DNA of 64,000 nt from Sipunculus nudus (GCA_026874595.1 CM049320.1:45086714-45150713), one strand, 5' to 3'; counted from the stretch's first letter, positions 38,790 to 47,176 are shown. Numbers and translations are program-made. The notes: generated by a model from the letters alone, not told the origin.

Positions 38790-40856
38790 TCAGAGGGGGT
38801 TTCCACCCTCCGCTTCCATAACAATGGCATAGTCGGACTCCGGTATCTCGAGCCAGTCCCTTGGGTACCTGCTTAAAATCACTTCGTCAGTATCATAGCG
38901 TCTCAGCGACTTGTGTACAGGCACGGTTTCACCGCACCCCGTTTTCATTTTCCATGTGATGGCCCCGCAAGCGCTGACGACGTCGTTTTTGCTGTTGTTG
39001 TGTTTTTCAAACACGCCCAAAAGCGGCAAAGTGTTGTTATATTCACACTGCCTATCTTCATTTTCCAAAAGGCTTCCCCTCACCAGAGGGTACACAACCG
39101 ACATTGGAAAGTTACCCACATAACAAAACACACCTCGGTCCGTGCCTTCAATTTGACCCCACACCAAACTGAGCTCTCTTTGCAGTTGCATCTGTGCCAT
39201 GAGCGGGAACGGCGCAGCAGAAAAATAACGTTGAAACGCACATTGCATTTGATTGAAATCCGGCAGAAAGCAGTCAGCTGCCAACTGTTGCAAACAAGGC
39301 ACCTCTCCCTTACTCATCAGCGGGTGGGCAAACGAACGGTCTTTATCGACGTTCCTCAGTAGCAGTTGGTGGAACGCGACGGTGTGTAGTTTTTGGGTTT
39401 TATCGTAATGCTCGTAAAGCAATTTCCACAGCTGGAACGTAGGGATATCCAGCGGTCTGACTTGTTCAGCGATACCAGTCACTTTGACTTTCTTGTGCAG
39501 ATGTTTCACCGATAACCATCCGTAGGTGCACGGGGCGTACTTGCTTTCAACTGGCATCAGTTTCAGTGCTTCAGTGATGCTGTCGTCCAAGTGACAAACT
39601 CTACTGTCCCAGTTGGCGTGACTGTATGTGGCCGTGGGCAAAACTGCAGGAGGGTTGGGGAAAACACCGGTGATAGGGAAATCTGCAGCTTCCATTCTGT
39701 AAAAGACGCATTTGCTCTGCCCCATCACTGGGTAAATACGGGTCCTGTTCGCCCAGATGTACCAGGTTAAAGGCAGGGGATTGCTTCGGTGCAAATAGTC
39801 TATGAAGTAAGGCCCTTCGAAATACTTTTGGATTTTGTTAGGCAAACTGTGGAAGGGTACGAATGGAGTGTTACTCTCCTCAATCTCAGGGACCTTCTTG
39901 GTCTTGTCTGAAAGGTTCATTTTTAAGCACTGCGTGGCTTCACACAAACTGAAAGGTGTAGCACGCATCATCGTTTGAAACTGCAACTGGGTCACGTGAC
40001 GGCTATGAGCCAACAGCATCGACACGAGGCAAGACCAAGCGTTGTAGCACGAGGTGCACATTTTCCAGGTCGTAGAACCATCTTTCAATTTTCTGTGTGA
40101 CTTGTCGGCTGTTTTAAGGGGTACCACGTGACACAACACATCGAAACAGTCCTTGCAGTACTTGTTCTGTTCGGTAAAATACTCCACCCAAGAAGCCGCC
40201 GGTGGAAAACCTCGCTTGGAAGAAAATAGATCATCCTGATGCGGCGTATCACTGCTTCTTTTCAAGTCTTCATAAAAACCGTCCACAACCACCTGTCTTT
40301 TTTCCAACATCTCTTCTGTCATATCTGCCGGATCCAGCAGATTGACTACCCAATCTTTTAATTTAGGTAGATTGCAGGTCCGTCTCAAAACCATCAGCAC
40401 AGGTAACACACCCAGAATGACCGTGTTTTTTCCACAGTCTGGGCATAACGTGGATAACATAATATCGTTTATCTGGTTGGATCCATCAACTCTGGACAGC
40501 TTGTTCATCACGCACTGTTGGCAAAGAGCTGTGTGGCAACTGGTCACAACACAAGCCATATTCTTACGGCAAACCAAACACTGGTTCTGGTCGGTCAAAT
40601 ATCCTTCCACCACGTTTTCCACCACTTTTTTCCCGAGCTGAGGGAAAATGTATACGGGCCGCTTCGTTATCTGGGCAGGTGGAATCACTTGCCTCGGGAA
40701 CATAGTGCCAGAATACTGCTGGCAGTCGGCTTTCACTGAGCCATGACGGGGCGAATGGTATGGTGTATCTGACCAAACGCTTTTCAGGTAACCGTCCCAA
40801 ATTTCACATTTGTTCGTGTTTCGCCACATTTTTTGGAGATAAAGTTGATTATTCAT
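38790..40856 (-). CDS. RING-like zinc-binding protein (688 aa), function unknown
   Basis: Start at the ATG 40856 (a GTG precedes it). Residues 93-141 have CLVCRKNMACVVTSCHTALC, QQC and later CPDC: a C3HC4 RING-like array in which the Cys and His of the third/fourth ligands are adjacent, one residue shorter than usual. A second Cys cluster follows (CKDCFDVLC and CTSC, around 235-280). The remaining 400 residues show aromatic-rich globular character (PLTWYIWANRTRIYPVMGQ). RING proteins are often E3 ubiquitin ligases, so a host-directed role is possible, but this is inference. Convergent with MCP2, divergent from the PC4-like gene. Confidence 0.8.
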   Translation of the reverse strand: MNNQLYLQKMWRNTNKCEIWDGYLKSVWSDTPYHSPRHGSVKADCQQYSGTMFPRQVIPPAQITKRPVYIFPQLGKKVVENVVEGYLTDQNQCLVCRKNMACVVTSCHTALCQQCVMNKLSRVDGSNQINDIMLSTLCPDCGKNTVILGVLPVLMVLRRTCNLPKLKDWVVNLLDPADMTEEMLEKRQVVVDGFYEDLKRSSDTPHQDDLFSSKRGFPPAASWVEYFTEQNKYCKDCFDVLCHVVPLKTADKSHRKLKDGSTTWKMCTSCYNAWSCLVSMLLAHSRHVTQLQFQTMMRATPFSLCEATQCLKMNLSDKTKKVPEIEESNTPFVPFHSLPNKIQKYFEGPYFIDYLHRSNPLPLTWYIWANRTRIYPVMGQSKCVFYRMEAADFPITGVFPNPPAVLPTATYSHANWDSRVCHLDDSITEALKLMPVESKYAPCTYGWLSVKHLHKKVKVTGIAEQVRPLDIPTFQLWKLLYEHYDKTQKLHTVAFHQLLLRNVDKDRSFAHPLMSKGEVPCLQQLAADCFLPDFNQMQCAFQRYFSAAPFPLMAQMQLQRELSLVWGQIEGTDRGVFCYVGNFPMSVVYPLVRGSLLENEDRQCEYNNTLPLLGVFEKHNNSKNDVVSACGAITWKMKTGCGETVPVHKSLRRYDTDEVILSRYPRDWLEIPESDYAIVMEAEGGNPL

Positions 40857-41100
40857 CACTCAAGTTCACCTTTTTAAGACATTGGGCCTATCTCATTTGC
40901 ACGTCGGGTCCATTGTATCACCCCTACACAGTTTTTCCGTATCACTTCCGGTTAGAGTTTTTATTTTTCCGCGCGACTTCCGGTTTGACAAGTACAAATA
41001 AGAAGGGTCCTATGAGGCTCACTCACACTTCAAGCCAGCCCAGCTAGTTATTAGTTTCCACTTTCGCATTCACGCCGATAGCAGATAACAAATTGCCACT
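40857..41100. promoter_or_regulatory. Divergent promoter with two ETS sites
   Basis: ACTTCCGG occurs at about 40944-40951 and 40976-40983 (CCGGAAGT on the minus strand). CTTAAAAAGG on the minus strand (about 40868-40877) can serve the RING-like gene. No strong TATA faces the PC4-like gene (TACAAATAAG at about 40993). Confidence 0.55.
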
Positions 41101-41784
41101 ATGTTTAATAGCAACAGAAAAAGTGAGAACAGACAACATGTTCCTGGGGCCGCTGCCGCTGCTGCTGCTGCTGTTCCTCCTGCTTCTGTACCTGAGATCA
41201 AGAAGAGAAAACTAGAACATGTTCCAAATGCAGAAGGTCCACCAAACGAATGTGTGGCTGCAAGCAAAGTATTCCTTGGTGGGGGAGAAGGTTCACATTG
41301 GTATGCCACACCTTACGGCCTGGACACTAAAATCGCAGTGTGGGTTGACGGCCAACCTTCTGAAGAGAAATGTATCGTGCTGACGCTTGAAGAAATCACC
41401 AAACTGTCCAACCACATCACGGCCATAAACAGCTCGTTAAATGAACTGTTTCACGACCGCAACAAAGAATACCGCCTCACTCTCTCACCCGGTGATCCGT
41501 CAGATCCCAAGGAAAGAATCGTCTGTGTATCAGCCAGCAGTAACTGGAGAAACATTGTGAATATACGTGAATGGTACTACACCAAGCAAGGCCAAAGGAG
41601 ACCCTGCAAGAAAGGAGCTGCCTTGTATTTCGACGTATGGAAAAACTTGCTGTGCAAAATGGAAGATATCATGGCAATGTCCTGCGCATTCTTGTGTGAT
41701 GAAGATCATCAAAACTACCAAGCCTTCGAGGAGTGCCCGAAGTGCAACAACGATCCAGTCAGCTTCGATGAATCCCCTTACTGA
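41101..41784 (+). CDS. PC4-like ssDNA-binding protein (227 aa)
   Basis: An Ala run at 17-24 and a basic KKRKLEH segment precede a first folded region (SHWYATPYGLDTKIAVWVDG). Residues 148-190 match the PC4/Sub1 fold: NIVNIREWYYTKQGQRRPCK, then KGAALYFDVWKNLL, corresponding to the strand-turn-strand and helix with the usual GKKG-x3-L-x3-W layout. PC4 binds single-stranded DNA in transcription and replication. A CPKC pair lies near the C-terminus. Its ETS-type promoter groups it with the replication-type genes. AATAAA at 41950 follows. Confidence 0.7.
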   Translation: MFNSNRKSENRQHVPGAAAAAAAAVPPASVPEIKKRKLEHVPNAEGPPNECVAASKVFLGGGEGSHWYATPYGLDTKIAVWVDGQPSEEKCIVLTLEEITKLSNHITAINSSLNELFHDRNKEYRLTLSPGDPSDPKERIVCVSASSNWRNIVNIREWYYTKQGQRRPCKKGAALYFDVWKNLLCKMEDIMAMSCAFLCDEDHQNYQAFEECPKCNNDPVSFDESPY

Positions 41785-42004
41785 GAACTCTTGTTGGACA
41801 CTTTATTATGCTAAGATGTACTTTGATTATGATCTCATATTGTTTATTTTTTTTTTTCCCAACAAAATGTATATATATTATGTATTTCGAATCCCCTCAA
41901 TGTTAGAGGGGAGAACAGTAATTTTTTTCCCATTGCTCTTTATTTCTTGAATAAATCAAAGTTTGAGTTCGCAAAAAATTTGACTCACTTTCTCTTTTCA
42001 AAAA

Positions 42005-42037
<33 letters not shown>

Positions 42038-42050
42038 AGGGTGACGATTG
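41785..42050. other. 3' region and (GT)n before the penton pair
   Basis: AATAAA at 41950-41955; (GT)n microsatellite at about 42007-42032. Confidence 0.6.
41950..41955 (+). terminator. Polyadenylation signal AATAAA
   Basis: Located 166 nt after the PC4-like stop codon, with T-rich sequence before it. Confidence 0.5.
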
Positions 42051-42060
42051 TATATAAAAA
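42051..42060 (+). promoter_or_regulatory. TATA box of penton-type gene 1
   Basis: TATATAAAAA, 45 nt before the ATG. Confidence 0.7.
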
Positions 42061-42104
42061 CACCAACAACTCCCAAAAATATTTATTTTGAAAAAAAGCA
42101 CCGT

Positions 42105-43388
42105 ATGGCTGACCCAACGCTTTGCCAAACCCGAGGGTTCTATTTGAACCTTAAAGGGGACCACACAAAGTATAACCAAAATGTTTTGGAAAACGGAAGC
42201 CAATTGATATTTGATCTAAACCCCAATTTGTATTTAGATCCACGCTCCGGGGAATGGGAAGTGGCGCTCACCCGTTTAATGTTTCCCAGTTCCTGGTACA
42301 ACGTCCACGAAAACGAATGTAGGATACGATTCACACACATTGATTCATCAGGTGAGGGAGAACCTGTCGAATACACTGTGGAAGCTTCTGTGGCACCGGG
42401 GTATTACCCGCGCATCTACAACTTTGGCTCTATTGAGGGTAAATTTTCAGGTAGTGATACTGCATCTATTAAACCATGCTTGGAATTTGGCTTATGGAAA
42501 GCTCTAGCCGATGCTTTTGAAACCATTCAGTCCCAAAAAGATCAACTGAATTTAACAAACACAAAACACAGCAAAAATAACAACCTAGTCCGATTACACG
42601 TGCAAAGTATCAGTGGCGACAAAAAGACAGCATGGAAAAGTAACATCCACGTGGGTATTGCATTCCCAAAAAATGAAACCAACCACAGCTTCGAGTTACG
42701 TTTGTCTAGAAAACTAGCTTGCATGATAGGATTCAAAAGAACCAGTTTTAAACAACCGCCCCCACCTGACGACGGAACAGTGTCGAGTGATCAACACTGC
42801 AAACATAACTTTGTCTTGGATTACGATGACGGGTGGGGGTGGTTTGTTGATCCCAAACGAAACCCAATTAAAAGCTACTTATCTGAAAACCTGTCAGATA
42901 ATCAAACTACAAGCCCAGCTAATATCCCTCACCAAATCCACCATACGTGTATACCACAACTGCAACTCAGACCCAACGAAATGGAATGCATTCTGGAAAT
43001 ACATACGGATTTCACGGAACCCGACACGTTTCGCGAAAGCCAACCTCCATCCCCACAAGGCCAATGCGGTCCCGAACGTGTGTTGGCTACGTTCCACGCT
43101 ATACCTGAGGCTAATGCCAATCGGAAAGAAGACACAGTCATTGACGCGTTGAGCGCAAAGTTCCCTTCTTACAACTACAATGCGGCCCATAGCACAATCC
43201 GCGAAATTCTGTCCTCTACGGTAGAATACCACGTCCCATTTCACCAGTACCACAGGTGCCGTTCCGGTTGGTACAGTAGATTACAATTTGATTTCAAACA
43301 CCCTAGCGGGTACAAAACTCGTTTCATCCCTGGAGGTGAACTTTTCATGCAACTTTATTTCCGACCCAAGCGTAAGCGCAGGCTATAA
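42105..43388 (+). CDS. Penton-type capsid protein 1 (427 aa)
   Basis: Start at MADPTLCQTRGFY, aligned with the start of the paralogue. The N-terminal jelly-roll-like region has LIFDLNPNLYLDPRSGEWEV and ALTRLMFPSSWYNVHENEC, the WEV-x-L-x3-x-x-P-x-SW signature of Polinton minor capsid/penton-type proteins. Further shared elements are APGYYPRIY, ELRLSRKLACMIGF and, near the end, FIPGGELFMQLYFRPKR. At 427 aa it is long for a simple single jelly roll. I assign penton-type from motif recall; a fibre-like or other surface role remains possible. Confidence 0.7.
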   Translation: MADPTLCQTRGFYLNLKGDHTKYNQNVLENGSQLIFDLNPNLYLDPRSGEWEVALTRLMFPSSWYNVHENECRIRFTHIDSSGEGEPVEYTVEASVAPGYYPRIYNFGSIEGKFSGSDTASIKPCLEFGLWKALADAFETIQSQKDQLNLTNTKHSKNNNLVRLHVQSISGDKKTAWKSNIHVGIAFPKNETNHSFELRLSRKLACMIGFKRTSFKQPPPPDDGTVSSDQHCKHNFVLDYDDGWGWFVDPKRNPIKSYLSENLSDNQTTSPANIPHQIHHTCIPQLQLRPNEMECILEIHTDFTEPDTFRESQPPSPQGQCGPERVLATFHAIPEANANRKEDTVIDALSAKFPSYNYNAAHSTIREILSSTVEYHVPFHQYHRCRSGWYSRLQFDFKHPSGYKTRFIPGGELFMQLYFRPKRKRRL

Positions 43389-43390
43389 AA
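43384..43390 (+). promoter_or_regulatory. TATA box overlapping a stop codon
   Basis: TATAAAA contains the TAA (43386-43388) of the first gene; next ATG 49 nt downstream. Confidence 0.7.
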
Positions 43391-43438
43391 AGCAAATCAC
43401 GCATTGCGAATTTAAAAAAAAACAAAAAAAAAACAGCC

Positions 43439-44734
43439 ATGGCGGACCCGACTATACACCGGACAAAAAGTTTTTACGTCAGTCTCCAAAGAGATGTCAG
43501 GAAATACACCCCAGAAAATGGTTGTTTCAACTTTAAGCTCACACCAAACTTCTACCTGGAACCACGTTGTGGCCCGTGGGAAATATCATTAACACGTTTG
43601 TCTTTTCCCAGCGCATGGTACAACGTACACGAAAATGAATGTTGGATCCGTTTTACACACACGGTGAAAAAAAAATCTACTCGGGAAACCTTGAGTGAAC
43701 ACACGGCCGAAGCTTTTGTGGAACCGGGGTACTATCCCCGCCTTTACGATTTTACAGGTTGGGGAAAGAGTACCATTGTTTCAGTAACCAGGTTCGGTTT
43801 CTGGAAAGCGTTAAAAAACGCAGTCCAACATATCAATAGTCAAAAAGATAAGCTAAATATGACCGGGACTTCACACGAACAAAACACTGTAGGTCTGCTG
43901 AAGGTGCACAAAACCACATTCAAAGAATCTGCGGGTGCCGACAGCACCAAATACAACATCTCGCACGGTTTCATGTTCCCGGCCACACAAAAGGGACAAG
44001 GGACTGGAGAAAATGTTAAAAGACATGAATACAGAGTAGAATTGCACCCAAAATTGCAGTACATTATGGGGTTCCTAAGCGACCTCACAGCCCCAGATGA
44101 AAATGAAACTGACGCAACAGCAAATATAGCTAGGTTCGTAATATCTGGTGACAACCACTTTAAAAACCAGTGGACCAGTGCAGGGACTGAACAAATACAA
44201 AAACAGTACAAGGTAGGTACTTACACTATAAGAAAATCGAGCGGCGGGGTTGGTGTGGCAACCAGCGCATCTTTCCAAATACACCATCCACCCGTTACAC
44301 AGAAACAAGTGTATCCCAATGAAACGGAAAATGTGCTTGAAATCCACACTGATTTTATGGACCCTGATACGTTCAGCGAAAACACATCCACAGCACCAGA
44401 TAAAAAAGAAAACCGAGGCCCTGAACGCATCCTGGCCACTATTCACGCCAGAGCCGAAGCAAACGCCAACAGAGACGAACACACCATATATGACACCATG
44501 GTGAAAAATTATCCATACTACAGTTACAACGTTCCGGTCAGCAGCATACGTGAAGAGATCTCATCCACGTTTCACCAGGTACCTACTACTCCGGGTTACC
44601 ACGGATGCCGAACCGGGTGGTACTCTGATTTGAATTTTCAATTCAAACACCCCACAGGATTCAATACAGTATTTGTCCCGGGGGGTGAAATGTTCATGCA
44701 ATTGCATTTCAGACCTATACATGAAGAAATATAA
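43439..44734 (+). CDS. Penton-type capsid protein 2 (431 aa)
   Basis: Paralogue of the preceding gene: MADPTIHRTKSFYVSL, GPWEISLTRLSFPSAWYNVH, EPGYYPRLYDF, NETENVLEIHTDFMDPDTFS, YHGCRTGWYSDLNFQFKHP and FVPGGEMFMQLHFRP are shared with it in order. Sequence between the conserved blocks is diverged and loops differ in length. Tandem pairing repeats the pattern of the major capsid genes. Late-type promoter (TATA only). Confidence 0.7.
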   Translation: MADPTIHRTKSFYVSLQRDVRKYTPENGCFNFKLTPNFYLEPRCGPWEISLTRLSFPSAWYNVHENECWIRFTHTVKKKSTRETLSEHTAEAFVEPGYYPRLYDFTGWGKSTIVSVTRFGFWKALKNAVQHINSQKDKLNMTGTSHEQNTVGLLKVHKTTFKESAGADSTKYNISHGFMFPATQKGQGTGENVKRHEYRVELHPKLQYIMGFLSDLTAPDENETDATANIARFVISGDNHFKNQWTSAGTEQIQKQYKVGTYTIRKSSGGVGVATSASFQIHHPPVTQKQVYPNETENVLEIHTDFMDPDTFSENTSTAPDKKENRGPERILATIHARAEANANRDEHTIYDTMVKNYPYYSYNVPVSSIREEISSTFHQVPTTPGYHGCRTGWYSDLNFQFKHPTGFNTVFVPGGEMFMQLHFRPIHEEI

Positions 44735-44835
44735 CCCCTTTGTAATTTTTCCGGTTTACTTCCGGTGCCACTTCCGGTACCCGCACCTATAAAGAAAACC
44801 CGCGCCTACGCTTTTACTCACACTTTCCCGACAAT
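44735..44835 (+). promoter_or_regulatory. Promoter with two ETS sites and TATA
   Basis: ACTTCCGG at about 44758-44765 and 44770-44777, TATAAAG at 44788-44794, ATG at 44836. Confidence 0.6.
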
Positions 44836-45357
44836 ATGACAACTACATGTACTGGGCTGAAACCCCGCACTGAACAAACTAGGAGATGGCATCACGGGCT
44901 CGCTTTTCTGATGAAAATAAACTTGACCTGCTGTAGAAGAAAATGCGCATACCATCTTTTAAACGCGCACATAAAAAACATCCAAATACAAACCAATAAA
45001 GACACACTGCAAAGAGATAAAAATCGCTGGCCTAACACGCCGGAAGGAATCGTTGAACAATGGTGCAGGCCACATCCCATCGCCCATCGCTACGTCGGCT
45101 ATCAGTCAGAAGAAGAAAAAGGCTGCCCGGGACAAACAGTACCCACGCATAACGGTGAACCCTTCAATAACTGGCAATGCGACTGGTTCTTGCTCACCAA
45201 CTATTGCCAACTCAAACCATTCCGAAATGAATACGTTTACACTGTCATTGAGAAAGACCCGACTGATGACAACTCTTTCACACAGGTGCACTACTGTGAC
45301 CTCAGTGTACCCGATGACCTCAGTGAATCTGTCTACAAAGGAACCTTGACGCGCTGA
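44836..45357 (+). CDS. Unrecognised protein (173 aa)
   Basis: Opens MTTTCTGLKPRTEQTRRW; contains CCRRKCAYHLLNAHIKNI, NNWQCDWFLLTNYCQLKP and EYVYTVIEKDPTDD. Cysteine-rich (about 8 Cys) and apparently globular. No family recognised. The ETS/TATA promoter places it with the putative early genes near the right end. Confidence 0.65.
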   Translation: MTTTCTGLKPRTEQTRRWHHGLAFLMKINLTCCRRKCAYHLLNAHIKNIQIQTNKDTLQRDKNRWPNTPEGIVEQWCRPHPIAHRYVGYQSEEEKGCPGQTVPTHNGEPFNNWQCDWFLLTNYCQLKPFRNEYVYTVIEKDPTDDNSFTQVHYCDLSVPDDLSESVYKGTLTR

Positions 45358-45466
45358 CGGGAGGTTCGCGCATGCGCGTTGAGTTTTCCCGGGCTGCTTC
45401 CGGGGAGAATGCCTATAAGACATCACGCTTCACCACACCACTTCATACTCGCTCTCTCGACCCGAC
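45358..45466 (+). promoter_or_regulatory. Promoter with NRF1 palindrome, ETS site and TATA
   Basis: CGCGCATGCGCG at about 45367-45378, CTTCCGG at about 45397-45403, TATAAGA at 45414-45420, ATG at 45467. The same kit as at the left-end promoter. Confidence 0.65.
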
Positions 45467-46279
45467 ATGGCTCAGATGCAACTACAAAGCGCTGCCCTTC
45501 ACACAGAAACGATTACAGTAGCTGACCAACTGGAAGAGTGGATAAAAAACAACTTGATCCCCACAAGTCAACCCGACATACCACAAAACTCCAGTCCTGC
45601 TGTACCAGAACAAGAGCCAGAAGATTTGTGCCATAGCCAAGGCTGTTGGGAATGCACACAAATAATCACCAACAGTGATAAACCCACTACAACTGTTCCG
45701 GGACCTCCAGCTAACGCCGCCGCCGCAGCCACTGCTGCTGCTTCTGATGCTATACCGACCCGAGCTGGAACTGTGGATACCAAAACCATCCCGCCTACCA
45801 AGCGCAGAAAGAAAAACACACCAAAAAAAGAAAAAACTGAAGCGCCGGCTCAGAAACAAAAGGCTGACGAAAAAAAGAAACAAACATCTGAGGAAAAGAA
45901 AACCACGAAACAAAACAAGAGAAAAAGCAACGACACCATAGAACCCAAACCAAGCACTTCTCAGGCTAAAACACCCAGCAGAGGAAAAGCAACCGTGAAA
46001 ACGTCAGAAAAAAATCAAATGCAAGACCTGACAGAATACCACGATAAACTCCTCAACATGGCACACAATATCAAAGACTCCTTTCAGGCCTTCGACAGAG
46101 ACCTAGAAAAAGTGGAGGACATCGTCGTCGCAGTCAAAAATATCGCTGACCTGTACGGAGAAAAAATGAATTTCATCATCGACTACATCAACCGCACAGA
46201 AAAACCGTCAGGACAACCCCAATCCAACCCTCCAACGACAGACAGCAAGGCTGAAGGAAGAAAACCGATGATGTATTAA
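45467..46279 (+). CDS. Unrecognised Lys-rich, coiled-coil protein (270 aa)
   Basis: N-terminal helix (TITVADQLEEWIKNNL), an acidic-Cys segment (LCHSQGCWECTQ), Ala/Pro-rich linker, a long Lys-rich disordered part with an NLS-like PTKRRKKNTPKK, and a C-terminal helix (YHDKLLNMAHNIKDSFQAFD then VEDIVVAVKNIADLY) that should form a coiled coil. Possible nuclear regulator, by composition and promoter only. It is the right-most gene; AATAAA follows at 46403. Confidence 0.65.
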   Translation: MAQMQLQSAALHTETITVADQLEEWIKNNLIPTSQPDIPQNSSPAVPEQEPEDLCHSQGCWECTQIITNSDKPTTTVPGPPANAAAAATAAASDAIPTRAGTVDTKTIPPTKRRKKNTPKKEKTEAPAQKQKADEKKKQTSEEKKTTKQNKRKSNDTIEPKPSTSQAKTPSRGKATVKTSEKNQMQDLTEYHDKLLNMAHNIKDSFQAFDRDLEKVEDIVVAVKNIADLYGEKMNFIIDYINRTEKPSGQPQSNPPTTDSKAEGRKPMMY

Positions 46280-46402
46280 AAAAGACATTTCATTTTTCTG
46301 TCTCTAATAGAGACATTTAATTTTGCATTTTCACAACAGACACGATGTAATTGGTCAGGTTAAGATGATTTTATTTCATGTTCAAGGTTTTGTATTTTTC
46401 AG

Positions 46403-46408
46403 AATAAA
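46403..46408 (+). terminator. Polyadenylation signal AATAAA
   Basis: Lies 124 nt after the last stop codon, before the right inverted repeat. Confidence 0.5.
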
Positions 46409-46476
46409 ACTATTTGTTCCTCACAACCTCGTCTTATTATTCATTTCAAAATCATCCACAAGTTCACACCATCTCA

Positions 46477-46825
46477 AATAATTTTCCATCACGCCGCCAG
46501 GGGGCGACACGCTGCCTTAATTAAAACCAACCGGTCAATTAACACTTTCATTAATGCTTTCTCATCATACCACCAGGGGGCGACACCCGGCATTAATCAA
46601 AACCAACCCGTCATTAACACTTTCATTAATAATTTATCGTCCCGCCGCCAGAGGACGCTCACTCTCGTGACGTCACACCAGCTCATTAATATGCATGAGA
46701 AGCCCACCCTATTGACCAATCAGAAGCCAGGATTCAAAATGGGCCAAACTCCCCACCAATCAAAATAGGGCTAAAAATGGGCCAAATTTTCCCAAAAAAT
46801 GGGCCAAATAGTTACATACACTACT
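46477..46825 (-). repeat. Right terminal inverted repeat, 349 bp
   Basis: Mirror of 15263-15611. CTCF-like cores at 46494-46506, 46570-46582 and a weaker one at 46645-46657; CRE TGACGTCA at 46668-46675; ends CATACACTACT. Confidence 0.95.
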
Positions 46826-46831
46826 GGCATG
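46826..46831. repeat. Polinton target-site duplication GGCATG (right)
   Basis: Second copy of 15257-15262. Confidence 0.95.
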
Positions 46832-46983
46832 TTTTCATACACATTATAACAGTCTTTGCCCATTACTGACAAAAAGGTAGCCATCTGTTCTGATTGCTCC
46901 TTCTTATTAAGTTCTGTTGCTACTAAATAATTTTCCCAACTTGCCTTGAAGTACTGCCAGTTAGCAACCTTGTCACCAGACAT
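46826..46983 (-). pseudogene. gag, N-terminal part
   Basis: Starts at 46983 with MSGDKVANWQYFKASWENYL and runs as helical capsid N-terminus (EQMATFLSVMGKDCYNVYEN) to the Polinton junction. With 14991-15262 it accounts for one gag capsid domain cut by the insertion. Confidence 0.85.
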
Positions 46984-47158
46984 CCATTTTCACAGGCGGG
47001 GGGATCAGCGAGTTCGCCATGATTCAGACTCACGTGTCCGACTACTTTATAGTAATCCTTGAGCTTTGCGTGACAACCACTAGCCGTAGTCAGCGGGCGT
47101 GCACTGGACCGGGTGGTTAATTGTCTCTGTTAGACTACTGCTGCTTAAGTTGCTTGCC
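46984..47158 (-). other. Retrotransposon leader
   Basis: Between the primer-binding site and gag; no further feature seen. Confidence 0.5.
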
Positions 47159-47176
47159 AATTAACTTCTGACACCA
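47159..47176 (-). promoter_or_regulatory. Primer-binding site of the LTR element
   Basis: TGGTGTCAGAAGTTAATT directly abuts the 5' LTR on the minus strand. TGG pairs with the tRNA CCA end; the tRNA is not identified. Confidence 0.7.

Larger units (their letters stand above)
15263..46825. mobile_element. Polinton/Maverick element (virus-like), 31,563 bp
   Basis: Ends are 5'-AGTAGTGTATG...CATACACTACT-3' with 349-bp terminal inverted repeats and a 6-bp target duplication. Inside are the Polinton hallmark genes: PolB, FtsK/A32-type ATPase, retroviral-type integrase, double-jelly-roll major capsid protein and penton-type proteins. About 22 ORFs are packed with short gaps; three lie on the minus strand at the left end and right of the capsid genes. 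Typical Polintons are about 15-20 kb, so this is unusually large, with duplicated capsid genes and many unrecognised genes. It lies in gag of an older LTR element. Confidence 0.96.

Noticed and set aside
46771-46825. Extension of the gag ORF into the right inverted repeat
   Set aside because: The reading continues into Polinton TIR sequence by chance after the junction at 46826.
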